Assembly: GCF_900114915.1 (NCBI RefSeq)
Contig: NZ_FOUS01000021.1
Location: forward strand, 62,001 to 126,000
Source: Bradyrhizobium sp. Rc3b
GTDB lineage: Bacteria > Pseudomonadota > Alphaproteobacteria > Rhizobiales > Xanthobacteraceae
Length of the DNA stretch: 64,000 nt
Direction: 5' to 3'
Shown: positions 1 through 7,115 of the stretch, one piece after another
Numbering within the stretch: the first letter of the stretch is position 1
Layout of the letters: the number at the start of each line of letters is the position of its first letter
Program-made: the position numbers and the translations under genes
Notes under the pieces: generated by a model
Databases searched by the model: none
What the model was told of the DNA's origin: nothing
Seen by the model: the letters and a program-made list of their open reading frames with translations, nothing else

Positions 1-337
1 CAATCGATAGGCCTACAATAAAGTCCCCTGCGGTTGATCTCAGCAAGCAGACTGTCGGCGCGATGTCTCGCCGGAATTCCAACAAGCCGTGTGCCGCCTG
101 ACGTGTCCGCCGCCACTTCATCACGAATGAACTCATACATCCGAATAATGAAATGGTCGGAAAGGCCTACGCCGGGCTTATAACGCGGTGGCGCTTGAGC
201 GTGAGGTGCACGCGGCTTCAGTGACGGCCCTTGGGCAGGGCACTGCTGCCGGATTGCACTGAAAGAAACCGGCGAAAATTTAAGAACCAACCATTCGCCA
301 CTCATGGTCCCGTCAATCTCAACTCGGCGGGGATGTC
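1..337. other. Gene-poor edge of a phage-like element
   Basis: No intact reading frame is visible before the tail fibre start. A short open stretch on the + strand ending at the TGA at 260-262 (ending ...TALGQGTAAGLH) could be the decayed 3' end of another phage structural gene, but it has stop codons just upstream and I cannot assign it. The rest looks like intergenic or eroded DNA. Confidence 0.4.
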
Positions 338-2093
338 ATGACTGTTGCGAGCGAAGTAAACCGATCCGGCCCCTATATCGGGAACGGCGTCACTACTATT
401 TTTGCCTATGGGTTCCTCATTCTGAACGAGGCCCATGTAAAGGTCATTCGCACTGAGGCAGGTATCGATACAGTTTTGGAGTTTGGTTCCGACTACACCG
501 TGACAGGTGTTGGCGAGACAGGTGGTGGCTCGATCACGATGATCGCTGCGCCGATCGCCGGCCAGAATATCACGATCGCGCGCAACGTTCCCTTCACGCA
601 AGAGACGGACTTGGAAAACCAAGGGCCGTTCTATGCTCAAACAGTCGAAGTCGCGCTTGATTTCGTCGCCATGCGCGATCAGCAATTGAGCGAACGCCTG
701 GATCGCGCGGTTGTGTTGCAGGCGTCGTCAAGCCCTGCCGACATTACGGCTTTCGTTCTCGCAGTTCAGAATGCCGCTGCGAACGGGCAGGTTGCTATCG
801 ATGCACGCGATGCTGCGCTAGCGGCAGCCGCTGCGCTAGGCAATCAGGCGCATCAATACGACACGCGCGCCCAAGCGGCGGGCGCAGTCATTCCTGCCGG
901 CATCAATGTCATCAATACGTATGGTCTTGTGACGGCCGGGGACGGTGGCGGGGCTCAATATGTTCGCGGAGTTGCCGGCGATCCTGGTGCATTTCAGGAT
1001 GCATCCGGCGCTTACTGGAAGCTCGCCAAGACAATCAACCCCAGGATCGTGACGGCCAACTATACCATTTCGGCCAACGACAACGGCTCCGTTGTAAAAG
1101 CCGGCACTGGAGCAACCGGGCTGTTCACGATTGCGCTGCCGTCAGCCGCAAGCCTCTTTGAGGGCTTCACTGTCACCATCAAGAATGGCGAAACGAACAG
1201 GGGTAAGGTACTATCTGGATTTCCGTCCGACTTCGGAACAGGCAGCGGCATCCTCTGGCCGCTACAGGCCGGCACGGTCGGCATTGTAGACGGTGCCTGG
1301 ACGGTGCTGGCAGACCCCGGCCTTTGGACGCCCGGTACGTTTGTATTTTTCAATGTCGATCATGGGCTCGGATCGAACGTCAACAATGACGGCCTAGGGG
1401 TAGGTGTCGGCGCGTTCGCGACATATCAGTTCGCAGTCGATACCGCTCTAAGGAATGTCTATTCGCCCAAGCGCAATATCACCATTGCCGGGCCCGCCGC
1501 TGGTGAAGTGTTCACAGAGGACGTGGTTATCACGAGCACTTGGGGCGCGACCTCTGGGATTTATCTCAAAGGAACGCCGGCAAATCCTCTAAACACGGCT
1601 TGGCAAACTACCGGTCAGGCTCTCGTCGTCCACGATAACGCCTTCGTCCTGATTGATGGCTTCAGGTTGGATGGGATCGGGTCAGGGCGAACTGGCCGAC
1701 GGCTGGAAAGCTTAGCTTATTGAGACGTTCAATATGGCGTACGGCACTTTCACGAACGGGGTGCATATCGTCACCAATCAGGGTGGGTTCTTCAACTCCG
1801 GTGGCGGCACGTACAAAATTCTCGGGAATACCGGCTACCACATCAACGCTGCAGGTGGCAGCGTCAATCTGTTCGGTGCGACCGTGAATATCGCAGCCGG
1901 CGTCAGCATGACTTCGTGGCTTATCGGTTCGCTCAACGCGTCGATTTACACGACGGCTACGTACACCGGTTCCGCGCTGCTAGCTGGCACCAAGTATCAG
2001 CTATTCACGGGGGCGGTCTTGGAATTGAACGGGACCACGTTACCCGGGCCGACTGCCGGCACGACCGACAGCGGCGCTCAGGTGAAAGCGTGA
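338..2093 (+). pseudogene. Phage T7-type tail fibre protein, broken by a frameshift and a stop codon
   Basis: The N-terminal about 120 residues (ATG at 338) have the layout of the T7-like tail fibre N-terminal domain: GNGVTTIFAYGF near the start, then a repeat with FGSDYTVTGV and ARNVPFTQETDLENQGPF. This domain attaches the fibre to the tail. The remainder is low-complexity, glycine-rich beta structure typical of fibre shafts. The first frame ends at 1723. The other half continues in another frame to 2093 (segment GTFTNGVHIVTNQGG). The expected joining sequence (GELADGWKA) is read in the second frame and runs into an in-frame TAG at 1713-1715, so both a frameshift near 1680 and a nonsense codon separate the halves. 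A second short product from the ATG at 1734 is unlikely to be functional. The family call on the N-terminus is solid; loss of function is inferred. Confidence 0.75.
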
Positions 2094-2104
2094 CAAATCC
2101 TAAA

Positions 2105-2305
2105 TCAGAAAACGGGGTTGCACCTCGCTCCGGGTGCGGCCCCTGTCTTCGCTTCGATGTCAAAGCAGCTTGGCAGCTCGGTGTCAGGATGACGCTCAAA
2201 AAGCGTAGGTGCCACCGACACGCTGATGAGTGCGGCGACGAGAACTGACACGAGCAGATAATAGCCCCGGCTCCATTCTGCGGCGCTGCCCTCGTCCATC
2301 ACCTT
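2105..2305 (-). CDS. Small single-pass membrane protein, hypothetical
   Basis: The minus-strand frame ending at 2105 encodes a short protein with one clear hydrophobic helix (YYLLVSVLVAALISVSVAP) followed by a polar tail containing two cysteines (PSCFDIEAKTG...RCNPVF). I place the start at the internal ATG beginning MDEGSAAEW; a longer version from 2371 is possible. It lies tail-to-tail with the tail fibre gene. In phage lysis cassettes, single-pass proteins of this size can be holin or spanin-like, but nothing here proves that role. No family recognised. Confidence 0.4.
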   Translation of the reverse strand, partial: KVMDEGSAAEWSRGYYLLVSVLVAALISVSVAPTLFERHPDTELPSCFDIEAKTGAAPGARCNPVF

Positions 2306-2475
2306 ACCTCTGCTAGCTTCCATTGATGTGGCCCTCGCATTGAAATGCTTTAGTGGAGAATAGCTGAACAACTAATGGCTGCAAACTCGCTGCGATAGTC
2401 GCAACGGTGTTCCGATAACAGCAACAAGCGATGCGATCTTGCCCACAGTAAGGGGCCAGCCGACTCGATTAAAAA

Positions 2476-2667
2476 TTAGCGGCTCGGCTTGCCCAACTTC
2501 TTGGAGGCATCTAACCCCAAATCGACGAGCCGCCGGATCGCCTCCGAGATGTTCGGCAGATCAGGCTGTTGTCGCCTCCAATCGTCGATTTTCTTCACCC
2601 AACTGGCAGGGGCCACCATGTTCAGGCGCTTGGTTTCGTCTTCCAACTTCGGGGGCATGTGGACCAT
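2476..2667 (-). CDS. Ribbon-helix-helix-like DNA-binding protein
   Basis: A 63-residue product with the layout of a short ribbon-helix-helix regulator: a beta-strand-like stretch (TKRLNMVAPASWVKKIDDWRR) followed by a helix-turn-helix ending in SEAIRRLVDLGL, the usual conserved C-terminal helix of the fold. Such dimers bind inverted repeats in DNA. Possible starts are 2667 (MVHMPP), 2658 (MPPKL) and 2700; the long upstream extension to 2982 lacks a start signal and is ignored. Just upstream (2703-2743) lies an array of nested inverted repeats facing this gene, suggesting autoregulation. Fold call is good; operator assignment is inference. Confidence 0.65.
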   Translation of the reverse strand: MVHMPPKLEDETKRLNMVAPASWVKKIDDWRRQQPDLPNISEAIRRLVDLGLDASKKLGKPSR

Positions 2668-2702
2668 CCAAAAGATTTTGATGATTTCTCTTATCACCAT
2701 CT

Positions 2703-2743
2703 TGCGTATCGTGTTATCATATGTATGATACAGATCATACGCA
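2703..2743. promoter_or_regulatory. Nested inverted repeats, likely operator
   Basis: Three overlapping dyads occur in 41 bp: outer arms TGCGTAT (2703-2709) and ATACGCA (2737-2743); inner arms ATCATA (2716-2721) and TATGAT (2724-2729); and GTATGAT (2723-2729) with ATCATAC (2734-2740). The site lies between the RHH gene on the minus strand and a small frame on the plus strand, in an AT-rich island consistent with a divergent promoter. Repeated ATCATAC/GTATGAT half-sites fit cooperative binding of an RHH dimer. Binding is inferred. Confidence 0.55.
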
Positions 2744-2772
2744 GTCAAGCAACCTTGAAAGGATGGATTGTC

Positions 2773-2973
2773 ATGGCGGCCCTTGCTAGCGCTCGCACTC
2801 GCGGCGAAGATTATCTGATCTCTAAATTTGGTAAGCTCCAACGCGCCGCGCTCTTTGCGCAGGCGGACATCCGTGCCATTCCCGCAACCGCTCGGGCTGG
2901 CGAAGAGCACGAAGCGGTCCTGTGGGCGATAGCGCCCGTGGGAACGCCTCGCGCGAGGGATGCAGCTGCTTGA
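2773..2973 (+). CDS. Small hypothetical protein divergent from the RHH gene
   Basis: A 66-residue frame beginning with ATG at 2773 with a plausible ribosome binding site (AAAGGA around 2758-2763). It runs in the same direction as the PrtN-type gene, about 100 bp upstream of it. No domain is recognised; composition is Ala/Arg rich, which in high-GC DNA can arise by chance. Support is the start signal, the divergent promoter region and the strand agreement with its downstream neighbour. Confidence 0.3.
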   Translation: MAALASARTRGEDYLISKFGKLQRAALFAQADIRAIPATARAGEEHEAVLWAIAPVGTPRARDAAA

Positions 2974-3071
2974 GCCGTCCACCAGGGCAGGGCTCGTATG
3001 ATGCAGCGAGCTGCGGCGTGGCTCGACGACGGCAACCTAGATCGCCTTCTGGAGCCCACGGAGATTGCGGC

Positions 3072-3338
3072 GTGAACACCGCATTCCTACTTATGGCGCA
3101 GTACAACGGCGCGGCCATCATTCCGCTGGAAATGGTGTGCCGCGACTACTTCCAGCACTTGACGCCGAACGAATTTGCGCGGAAGGCTACGAACGGAAGG
3201 CTCAACATCCCGGTTGTCCGGATCGAGGGCAGCGCGAAAGCGACGCGCGGCGTGCATCTCGTCGACCTCGCCCGCTGGATTGACGAGCGGCACGCGGCGG
3301 CCCGGAAGGAATGCGATCAGCTACAGGGGCGGCGGTGA
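3072..3338 (+). CDS. PrtN-type pyocin/prophage activator homologue
   Basis: An 88-residue protein from GTG 3072 (GGAG at 3060-3063 decides the start; the longer frame from 2922 is not used). It begins MNTAFLLMAQYNGAAIIPLE, followed by VCRDYF..LTPNEFARKATNGRLNIPVVR and HLVDLARWIDERHAAA, which matches the layout of the pyocin activator PrtN family, including the pattern of a small helix-turn-helix excisionase-like fold. In Pseudomonas PrtN switches on pyocin genes; homologues occur as small regulators in many prophages. Its position between tail fibre and cargo genes supports a phage origin. It is followed by a terminator hairpin. Confidence 0.72.
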   Translation: MNTAFLLMAQYNGAAIIPLEMVCRDYFQHLTPNEFARKATNGRLNIPVVRIEGSAKATRGVHLVDLARWIDERHAAARKECDQLQGRR

Positions 3339-3364
3339 GAAAGCTTGCTCCTAACGATAGCAAG

Positions 3365-3387
3365 CCCGGCCAGCGCCGGGTTTTATT
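3365..3387 (+). terminator. Rho-independent terminator after the PrtN-like gene
   Basis: Stem CCCGGC (3365-3370), loop CAGC, stem GCCGGG (3375-3380), followed directly by TTTTATT. It isolates the PrtN-like gene from the cassette starting at 3499. Confidence 0.8.
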
Positions 3388-3498
3388 CTGAGACGCTGTG
3401 TTGACGATCTCACCCGTCATTTAAAGTCGGAAAAAAACCTTCTCGCTTGACGGGAATCTGGGTAATAGCACCCTATCGGCGGATGGGGTAATTAACGA

Positions 3499-4713
3499 GT
3501 GAAGCGGCTATCAGCACGGCAAAAGGCCCGGTTGCTCTGGAAGTCCCGGCACGCCATGCAGCGCCGAAACATACTTAAGAAGAAGGCCAGGCAACGGGTT
3601 CTTGGGGAGCAGCCTGCGGACGGCATACAGCGCGAGCAAAGGCTGGGGCTGCATCAGGTCGCGCTGTACCGGAAGGGCACGGTGAGCTCAGGAGTGTCCT
3701 GGAGCAGCGTGGCGATGCCCGAAAATTTTTGTCTGATCGAAAATTACGAGGAGGTGTCGCAGTTTCTTGCGCTGCTTCGCCGCAGGCTCGACACCCAAGG
3801 CCAACGCCTTAACCGAATGAGGGTAGAAGGTAAGAAGATCGTTCAGAGCAACCGCCTTCAGAGCTACATTGACTTCGCGACATTGAAACATATCAGTCCC
3901 GTCACCGCGCTGGTCCTTGCGTCCGAATATGATCGGGCGATTGCAGTTTTTGGCGTCAATGAATTGCTGCGCGCTGTGAATCTGCATTTGTGGGAGCCTG
4001 AGGTGCTCGCCACTCTAAAAGACGTGGGCTTTCTAAATCTGCTGGGAGTTGAAGATCCACGATCGAAGCTGGAAGAGCGGAACGGCATCTACACCATCCC
4101 GTTCATTGCCGGTAGTAAAGTTCGTGGTGAAAAGATCGAGGGACTGATCAAAGCGTTGGGAGAACTTGCAGGTTCGTCTGGGGTCGCAGATGGCGAGACC
4201 TTGCTTGGACATTCGCGGGTATACGATGGCTTAGGGGAGGCGATCCAAAACGTCCAGGATCACGCCTATCCCGTCTGGCTGGCGGATCCCAGCTTAGCCA
4301 AGAAGTGGTGGATGACCGGCGCGGTCGAGCCTAATAAGAAACGGTTTACCATCGCCATTTACGATCATGGAATATCGATCCCAGTGAGTCTGCCGCGTTG
4401 GACCAAGTACGACGAATTTCGTGCTAACGTTGCTAAAACGGTCGGCGGGGAGTATAATCCTACCGACACCCCCCATAGAGACGGCGAAACTATCGCTAAG
4501 GCGATGGAACTTGGTCACTCATCGACTGGAAAAGACTACCACGGCAAGGGATTGCCCGTGATACGGGACATCATAGATAACTGCCGAAGCGGCACGGTGC
4601 GGATCATCAGCCGCAATGGTACCTACACCTGCACTGCCGGAGAAGAACCCAAGCACGCGTCCCACGCGTCGCCCTTGCGAGGAACCTTGGTCGAGTGGGA
4701 AATGTTGTTGTGA
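3499..4713 (+). CDS. STAS-like/GHKL ATPase fusion, first gene of a three-gene cassette
   Basis: A 404-residue protein, GTG start. A basic N-terminus (about 1-35) is followed by a STAS-like alpha/beta region (about 75-180, with YIDFATLKHISPVTALVLASEYD) and a C-terminal GHKL-type ATP-binding domain. The N-box is at about 242-256 (E247, N251, D254-H255), the G1 box at 288-292 (YDHGI) and the G2 box at 345-351 (DYHGKGL). GHKL domains of this type occur in anti-sigma-factor-like kinases and stress or defence ATPases. It lies 12 bp upstream of a STAS-like DUF4325 gene, the usual genetic partner, so the two probably act as an ATPase/antagonist switch. Function unknown; the domain assignment is strong, the signalling role inferred. 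Confidence 0.75.
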   Translation: MKRLSARQKARLLWKSRHAMQRRNILKKKARQRVLGEQPADGIQREQRLGLHQVALYRKGTVSSGVSWSSVAMPENFCLIENYEEVSQFLALLRRRLDTQGQRLNRMRVEGKKIVQSNRLQSYIDFATLKHISPVTALVLASEYDRAIAVFGVNELLRAVNLHLWEPEVLATLKDVGFLNLLGVEDPRSKLEERNGIYTIPFIAGSKVRGEKIEGLIKALGELAGSSGVADGETLLGHSRVYDGLGEAIQNVQDHAYPVWLADPSLAKKWWMTGAVEPNKKRFTIAIYDHGISIPVSLPRWTKYDEFRANVAKTVGGEYNPTDTPHRDGETIAKAMELGHSSTGKDYHGKGLPVIRDIIDNCRSGTVRIISRNGTYTCTAGEEPKHASHASPLRGTLVEWEMLL

Positions 4714-4725
4714 CGGGCGAAAGAG

Positions 4726-5079
4726 ATGACGACCGTGATTGACATTGGAAGAGATTTTTCGCGCACTCCGGGCGGACGCCTGATCAGCGATGGGCCGTTC
4801 AGTGGCCAGCTGTTTAGGGATCGTACGCTTGCGCCTGCATTGAAGGATGCCGTGGCGCGTGGTGAAAAGGTGACGGTCGTTTTGGATGGCCCACGCGGCT
4901 ATCTTTCGTCTTTCCTAGAAGAGGCTTTTGGCGGACTTGTCCGCTTCAGGGTGTTCGATCAGAAGCAACTTAGCGGGGCCCTGGAGATCGTGGCCCGTGA
5001 TCCCTTCTACGAGCCATACAAGCGCCTAGCCCTGCGATATATCTCCGAGGCAAAGCCCAGCGCCATCGCCGCAGGCTGA
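4726..5079 (+). CDS. STAS-like (DUF4325) protein
   Basis: A 117-residue protein with the DUF4325 signature: an N-terminal FSRTPGGRLISDGPFSGQLFR, then a strand VTVVLDG and the characteristic RGYLSSFLEEAFGGLVR motif (about residues 57-73). DUF4325 proteins resemble STAS domains of anti-sigma-factor antagonists and are commonly encoded beside GHKL ATPases, as here (12 bp gap from the upstream gene). The ATG at 4726 follows AAAGAG. It probably binds or is modified by the upstream ATPase; this is inference from domain pairing. Confidence 0.78.
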   Translation: MTTVIDIGRDFSRTPGGRLISDGPFSGQLFRDRTLAPALKDAVARGEKVTVVLDGPRGYLSSFLEEAFGGLVRFRVFDQKQLSGALEIVARDPFYEPYKRLALRYISEAKPSAIAAG

Positions 5080-5669
5080 AAATTAGCGATCTCGAAAAAA
5101 TTCTGATCACCGCTGTGGTCGCGCTTGGTTTCGCGCTGCTGCAGCAGCTTTGGAAAAATCGTAGAGACGCCTACAATGCCCGTGTTGACGAGTTCTGTAA
5201 GCTGATCTTTGAAGCGGCCGATCAGGCCGCTGAGTATTGGATTACGAAGAAGCCATCCAAGGTGGCGAAGCCGGCACCGGAGCTCAAGGCGAAGCTTGCA
5301 CTCGCGGAAAGCAAGCTCGAAGGTTACCAGCTTAAGGTGAACTTCTTTCAGGTTCTGATCCGAGAGCGCTCGTGGACCTCCAAGCACGATCAGATCGTTG
5401 CCAACGTCGCGGATTTTCTGGACGCTATGACGGGCGGAGAGTTCGGCGCGGAGGTAAGGCAGCCCGATCCGACGCGGGTTCGTCTGGTCTACACGACAGC
5501 TGCCGAACTAGTGGCCACCTTGAGATCAACGATGCCGAGATTCAGCAAGTTTGAAATGCTGACAGGCGCTTTGCTTGCCTTGGCGTTTGCGTACCTTGTG
5601 CTGCACTCCTTAGGTTTAGATGTCTCGCGATTTTTCGCACCGGCTCCACGGGGCTTACCGTCCAGTTGA
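5076..5669 (+). CDS. Two-helix membrane protein, third cassette gene
   Basis: The frame is open from about 5076 and overlaps the end of the DUF4325 gene. The first standard start is GTG 5115 (184 residues), but this cuts into the first hydrophobic helix (ILITAVVALGFALLQQLW), so a non-ATG start at CTG 5076 or ATT 5082 is likely. The product has an N-terminal membrane segment, a soluble charged, probably helical middle (about 30-150), and a second membrane segment near the C-terminus (MLTGALLALAFAYLVLHSLGL). No family recognised. Tight coupling to the two signalling genes makes it a candidate membrane effector or sensor. Confidence 0.6.
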   Translation: MKISDLEKILITAVVALGFALLQQLWKNRRDAYNARVDEFCKLIFEAADQAAEYWITKKPSKVAKPAPELKAKLALAESKLEGYQLKVNFFQVLIRERSWTSKHDQIVANVADFLDAMTGGEFGAEVRQPDPTRVRLVYTTAAELVATLRSTMPRFSKFEMLTGALLALAFAYLVLHSLGLDVSRFFAPAPRGLPSS

Positions 5670-5792
5670 AACGTCGGAAGCCGAGAACTTGCAGATGGAC
5701 AGTCGCTCCGAACGATTGAATTTCACAAGCATCATCAATGGGTGAACGGAGGGGGAAAGTTCGGACGTCGCTTTGAAAGATAAAGAGAAATC

Positions 5793-5842
5793 AGCGGATT
5801 TTGATTCCGCATTCGGAGGTTCGATCCCTCCCGCCCCAGCCA
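5793..5842 (+). other. 3' fragment of tRNA-Gln(TTG): attachment-site scar
   Basis: Anticodon stem GCGGA/TCCGC enclosing loop TTTTGAT (anticodon TTG), T-arm stem GGAGG/CCTCC with loop TTCGATC, then acceptor strand CGCCCCA, discriminator G and CCA ending at 5842. The 5' half (acceptor TGGGGCG and D-arm) is absent upstream, so this is not a whole tRNA. Integrases commonly use tRNA 3' ends as attachment sites, leaving such a partial copy at one end of the element. It therefore marks the junction between the phage-like element to the left and other DNA to the right. Confidence 0.75.
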
Positions 5843-5916
5843 ATTGAAAACGCTCAACTATCTGGCCTTTTTCTGACCTTCATTCTGAACGCCATTCCGC
5901 TCTTCATTCTGAACGG

Positions 5917-6257
5917 ATGCCGCTTCGTTCGCAAGCAGATGAGCGTTCCGCTTCCGGGTATGGTTTTGATAAAAAGCTGGCCGCGCTGAAGCGATCGCAC
6001 GATGACGAGATCGATCGTTTAAAAGACAGGCTGCGCCACTTCGAAGACCGGGGCAAACGCTCGAACGAAAAGGAATACGAAGCGCTCTCTGACATCTGGG
6101 AAAAATTCATTGACACAATGCAAGTTCGTGAGGCGCGGTGGTTCAGCTGATTGAGTTCCCAGATCTAAACCGCTTAGATAAAGACGAGGTCGATCGGTTT
6201 TTGCAGTCGACGGAGTTCTCCGCAGAGCAAAAGGATTCCATTGCTCGAAGCATCAGC
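5917..6257 (+). pseudogene. Remnant of a coiled-coil hypothetical gene
   Basis: The first part (FDKKLAALKRSHDDEIDRLK ... EYEALSDIWEKFIDTM) is a charged coiled coil. It then switches frame near 6130 into VQLIEFPDLNRLDKDEVDRF...EQKDSIARSISDF, which reads as a continuation of the same kind of protein. Similar two-part proteins (coiled coil, then FPDLNRLxxxEVxxFL) exist as hypothetical genes in Bradyrhizobium and mobile elements, from memory. The frameshift and the abrupt in-frame join to ligase sequence at about 6258 show it is broken. Confidence 0.5.
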
Positions 6258-6545
6258 GACTTCAACGCGCTGCACTCCCGCAAGCATGATCACGAAGTCC
6301 AGCTTTACACCTTCGACGTTCTTGCGATGGCCGGCGACGACTTGCGCGGTCTGCCTCTGCACCTCCGTAAGACAAACCTAGAGAGGCTATTGGCACGGCG
6401 GCTGGACGGGTTAACGGTGGCGCCATTCGAGCGCGGCGAGATCGGTCCAGATCTTTTTTTGGGCAGCCTGCCGGATGGGCCTAGAGGGTTGGTCTCCAAA
6501 CATCGCGATCGGCCTTACCGCGGCGGACGTCAGAAGCATTGGATT
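6258..6545 (+). pseudogene. Fragment of an ATP-dependent DNA ligase
   Basis: The segment SRKHDHEVQLYTFDVLAM...GDDLRGLPLHLRKTNLERLL and later GLVSKHRDRPYRGGRQKHWI matches the nucleotidyltransferase core of ATP-dependent (LigD-like) DNA ligases; the last piece is ligase motif IV/V-like sequence ending just before the usual lysine-rich strand. There is no N-terminal motif with the adenylated lysine and no C-terminal OB fold. The segment between LFLGSL and RGLVSK appears to slip frame (the alternate frame reads MGLEG, as expected). Nonfunctional debris. Confidence 0.65.
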
Positions 6546-6841
6546 AGCTATCTCCAGCCTACACGTTTCTGCGGATACCAAAGGGGCAGCGGGTTCAGTA
6601 AGGGTCCCAGAGCCGCGATGGTGCTTTATCTCAACGACGGCCAGCGGAGTCTTTTCACTAAGGAGCTGGAAAGGAAAGGCGGCAGGCGGCCCGAACGGCC
6701 AAGTTCAAAGTGCCCTTCTCAGACCGCCTGGGCCAGTCGGTGTCGAGCTGGTCTTTGCGAAGCTTGACCGGTTCACTCGCAAGCTGGATTGCTTCGTTTA
6801 TCACTGGCAATTTGAGCAAGTCGGAGGTTCTGCAGCGACAC
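6546..6841 (+). other. Eroded DNA, possible recombinase remnant
   Basis: No intact gene. In one frame near 6735-6830 a stretch reading VELVFAKLDRFTRKLDCFV faintly resembles the LDRLxR motif of serine recombinases, but it is too short and isolated to call. The rest shows no coding signal I trust. Confidence 0.25.
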
Positions 6842-6871
6842 TCGTCAGCTGATCGACAGGTCGGCCTGCTA
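6842..6871 (+). promoter_or_regulatory. tts-box-like element (TtsI-dependent promoter)
   Basis: The 30-bp stretch starts TCGTCAGCT, continues with TCGACAG, and ends GGCCTGCTA, matching the rhizobial tts-box layout (GTCAGCTT-TCGAAAGCT-CC-CTA) with a few mismatches. TtsI binds such boxes to activate type III secretion effector genes. It lies about 245 bp upstream of the LRR-NEL effector gene start, on the correct strand and at a normal distance. The match was made by eye against the remembered consensus. Confidence 0.65.
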
Positions 6872-7115
6872 ACGGCAGAACGCTATGCCCGTTGCCGTCC
6901 TGCCGGACTTATCTGGCAACGAAAGGCAGCAAGCTTACAGCAATATCGATCGAGTTGCCGTGGTCGTCAGGCTCGTGTGGAGCTGTATCCGCTCAAGTCC
7001 GGCGGGAGCCGCAGAGCACGTGCACCGGCAGTCGAAGGATCATGGCGGGTGCGCAACCACTTGCTTCGCGAGATCGAGAAGCGGGTATTCTTTGCTTATG
7101 AGGATGGAGAAATTG

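Noticed and set aside
5769-5842. Intact tRNA gene
   Set aside because: The 5' acceptor strand and D-arm are absent; only the 3' half is present, so it is recorded as a fragment.
6885-7115. Upstream extension of the NEL effector frame
   Set aside because: The sequence before ATG 7116 has no effector-like or structured character, and the ribosome binding site is at 7106-7109; it is the leader between tts box and gene.
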